Positions 4,464 through 5,648 of a stretch of 5,648 bases of DNA are shown here, piece by piece. The notes beneath the pieces are model-generated. The model was not told where the DNA came from. It ran no database searches and saw nothing but the letters and a program-made list of their open reading frames with translations. How positions within the stretch are numbered: the stretch's first letter is position 1; every line of letters starts with the position of its first letter. This stretch comes from JBOFEH01 sp051650265 (GTDB taxonomy: Bacteria > Bacillota > Clostridia > Lachnospirales > Cellulosilyticaceae): NCBI GenBank assembly GCA_051650265.1, contig JBOFIR010000067.1, positions 1 to 5,648 on the forward strand. Reading direction: 5' to 3'. Both the position numbers and the translations under genes were made by a program.

Positions 4464-5576
4464 ATGAATCAACCTGGTCGTATCAAACATGTATTTCCTG
4501 CTAGTAACACCCCTTCTGGTTTCCATTCTTTCTTCTCTTATATTCTCCCCCAAGATGAGGCTAAAAAAATCTATTGTATCAAAGGCGGTCCCGGTACTGG
4601 TAAATCCTCATTTATGAAAAAAATTGGCAACTATGCCTCAGAGCAAGGCTATGATGTAGAGTTTCATCATTGTTCCTCTGATCCCAATTCTCTCGATGGC
4701 GTGGTTATCTCTCACTTAGGTGTTGCCATCCTCGATGGCACTGCCCCCCACATTGTAGATCCTATCACGCCTGGCGCTATCGACACCGTCCTCAATTTCG
4801 GTGACTTCTGGGATGAAAAATCCTTAGTTGAAAATCGTGATGCAATTACTGAGTGCCGCTTATCTTACTCTTCCTATTTCCCAAAAGCTTACTTTTATCT
4901 GGCTGCTGCAAAACAAATGTATGATAGCTATATCTTCACTGAATCCAAACATATTGACCCCACTGCAAAACTTCAAGAAGAGGAAGAAATCTTCCAAGAC
5001 ATATGGGCAAAAAAGAAACCTCAAAAGGGCATCGCAAAAGCACGCCATCTTTTTGGCACCTCTATCGGCTGTGATGGGGTCCTTGATTATCTTCATACTA
5101 TCATAGGTACCTCCAAAAATATATATCTACTCAAAGAAACTTGGGGCTGCAATAGCAAGGATCTGATGAATCGTATTGCTGATCACGCCCTTCGTAACGG
5201 TTATTCCATCGAATGCTATCATTCCCCTATAGATACTGATAAGATTGAAGATCTCATCATCCCTGATCTTGATCTAGCTATCACAGTCAGCCACGCACTT
5301 CACAAGGCCAAAGTGATCCCAACACATATCTATGATCTCACTGCATCACTCAAAAAAGGTAGTCTTGCCTCCTCCCAAGTAGAGCTTGACCGTGACAAAG
5401 CACTCTTTACAAGTCTTCTTGATAAAGGTGTCGGCTACATCGCTCAAGCTAAGAAAATTCATGATACTTTGGAGACGTACTACATCAGCTCTATCAATTT
5501 TGGTAAGATCGATCGCTTCTGCGAAGAGTTAATCAACAAACTTTTTAATTCAAATATAGATAAACTAACTTTATAA
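4464..5576 (+). CDS. P-loop ATPase with two duplicated halves (PRK06851-like), second P-loop degenerate
   Basis: This 370-aa soluble protein of unknown role is built from two related halves. Half 1 has HVFPASNTPSGF (9-20), strand IYCIK, Walker A GGPGTGKSS (41-49) and the family-like stretch FHHCSSDPNSLDGV (67-80), ending DGTAPH. Half 2 repeats the layout: HLFGTSIGCDG (195-205), IYLLK (220-224), then ETWGCNSKD where Walker A should be (225-233), and CYHSPIDTDKIEDLIIPDL (251-269). Each core is followed by a helical segment containing AAKQMYD or AQAKKIHD. In relatives as I recall them both P-loops are intact. Here Gly46, Lys47 and Ser48 align with Asn230, Ser231 and Lys232, so only the first half should bind ATP. 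The start at 4464 follows AAGGAGG. The gene appears to stand alone, divergent from the GIY-YIG gene. A regulatory or chaperone-like role is possible but unsupported. Confidence 0.85.
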   Translation: MNQPGRIKHVFPASNTPSGFHSFFSYILPQDEAKKIYCIKGGPGTGKSSFMKKIGNYASEQGYDVEFHHCSSDPNSLDGVVISHLGVAILDGTAPHIVDPITPGAIDTVLNFGDFWDEKSLVENRDAITECRLSYSSYFPKAYFYLAAAKQMYDSYIFTESKHIDPTAKLQEEEEIFQDIWAKKKPQKGIAKARHLFGTSIGCDGVLDYLHTIIGTSKNIYLLKETWGCNSKDLMNRIADHALRNGYSIECYHSPIDTDKIEDLIIPDLDLAITVSHALHKAKVIPTHIYDLTASLKKGSLASSQVELDRDKALFTSLLDKGVGYIAQAKKIHDTLETYYISSINFGKIDRFCEELINKLFNSNIDKLTL

Positions 5577-5600
5577 TTTATTAACTCAAGTAAATTCTGG

Positions 5601-5631
5601 GAAGATATAGGCATTTTTAGCCTATATCTTC
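5601..5631. terminator. Perfect 12-bp inverted repeat downstream of the ATPase gene (possible terminator or 3' stem)
   Basis: GAAGATATAGGC (5601-5612) and GCCTATATCTTC (5620-5631) are exact reverse complements around a 7-nt loop ATTTTTA. The stem lies 24 nt after the ATPase stop codon. There is no T-tract after it on either strand, so it is not a classical intrinsic terminator. It could protect the mRNA 3' end, terminate weakly, or be an operator for a gene beyond the window. The remaining 17 bases show nothing recognisable. Confidence 0.55.
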
Positions 5632-5648
5632 AATCTCATCTAAGTAGT

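Noticed and set aside
4828..5106. Open frames of 92 (plus) and 78 (minus) codons inside the ATPase gene
   Set aside because: They are alternate-frame shadows of a long conserved coding sequence.

Overview
The window looks like an ordinary chromosomal segment of a fairly AT-rich Bacillota, most likely class Clostridia. The evidence is a T-box leader, strong AAGGAGG-type ribosome binding sites, a TTG start behind a near-perfect Shine-Dalgarno, a YitT/DUF2179 membrane protein and a PRK06851-like duplicated P-loop ATPase. No transposase, phage gene, CRISPR array, rRNA or tRNA was seen. I cannot name the genus.

Layout. Positions 1-259 (minus) hold the N-terminal part of a small YdcZ/DUF606-type DMT transporter that runs off the window. 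Upstream of it on the same strand is asnA, the ammonia-dependent asparagine synthetase (338-1345). It is preceded by a complete asparagine T-box leader (about 1374-1691) with its own sigma-A-like promoter. The leader carries an AAC specifier, a UGGC bulge matching the GCCA end of tRNA-Asn, and a strong terminator. No terminator separates asnA from the transporter, so the T-box may control both. Next are two divergent transcription factors: a GntR/FCD regulator (minus, 1739-2449) and a TetR regulator (plus, 2608-3222, TTG start). The AT-rich gap of about 158 bp between them carries the promoters. A bidirectional hairpin terminator at 3231-3259 separates the TetR gene from a convergent two-gene unit on the minus strand. 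That unit is a GIY-YIG domain protein (4120-4386) followed by a YitT family membrane protein (3258-4136), overlapping by 17 nt. Divergent from it is a 370-aa ATPase (4464-5576, plus) of unknown role. It has two repeated halves, and the second P-loop is degenerate. A perfect 12-bp inverted repeat lies just after it.

How it works together. The clearest circuit is asparagine supply. When uncharged tRNA-Asn accumulates, the T-box antiterminates and AsnA makes asparagine from aspartate and ammonia; the transporter downstream may be co-controlled. The remaining genes are regulators and housekeeping or orphan proteins with no evident shared pathway.

No new multi-gene system is evident. The points most worth a second look are an apparently leaderless GntR mRNA with an eroded FCD metal site, the asnA/transporter linkage, the degenerate ATPase half, and a 9-bp alternative pairing within the T-box leader.
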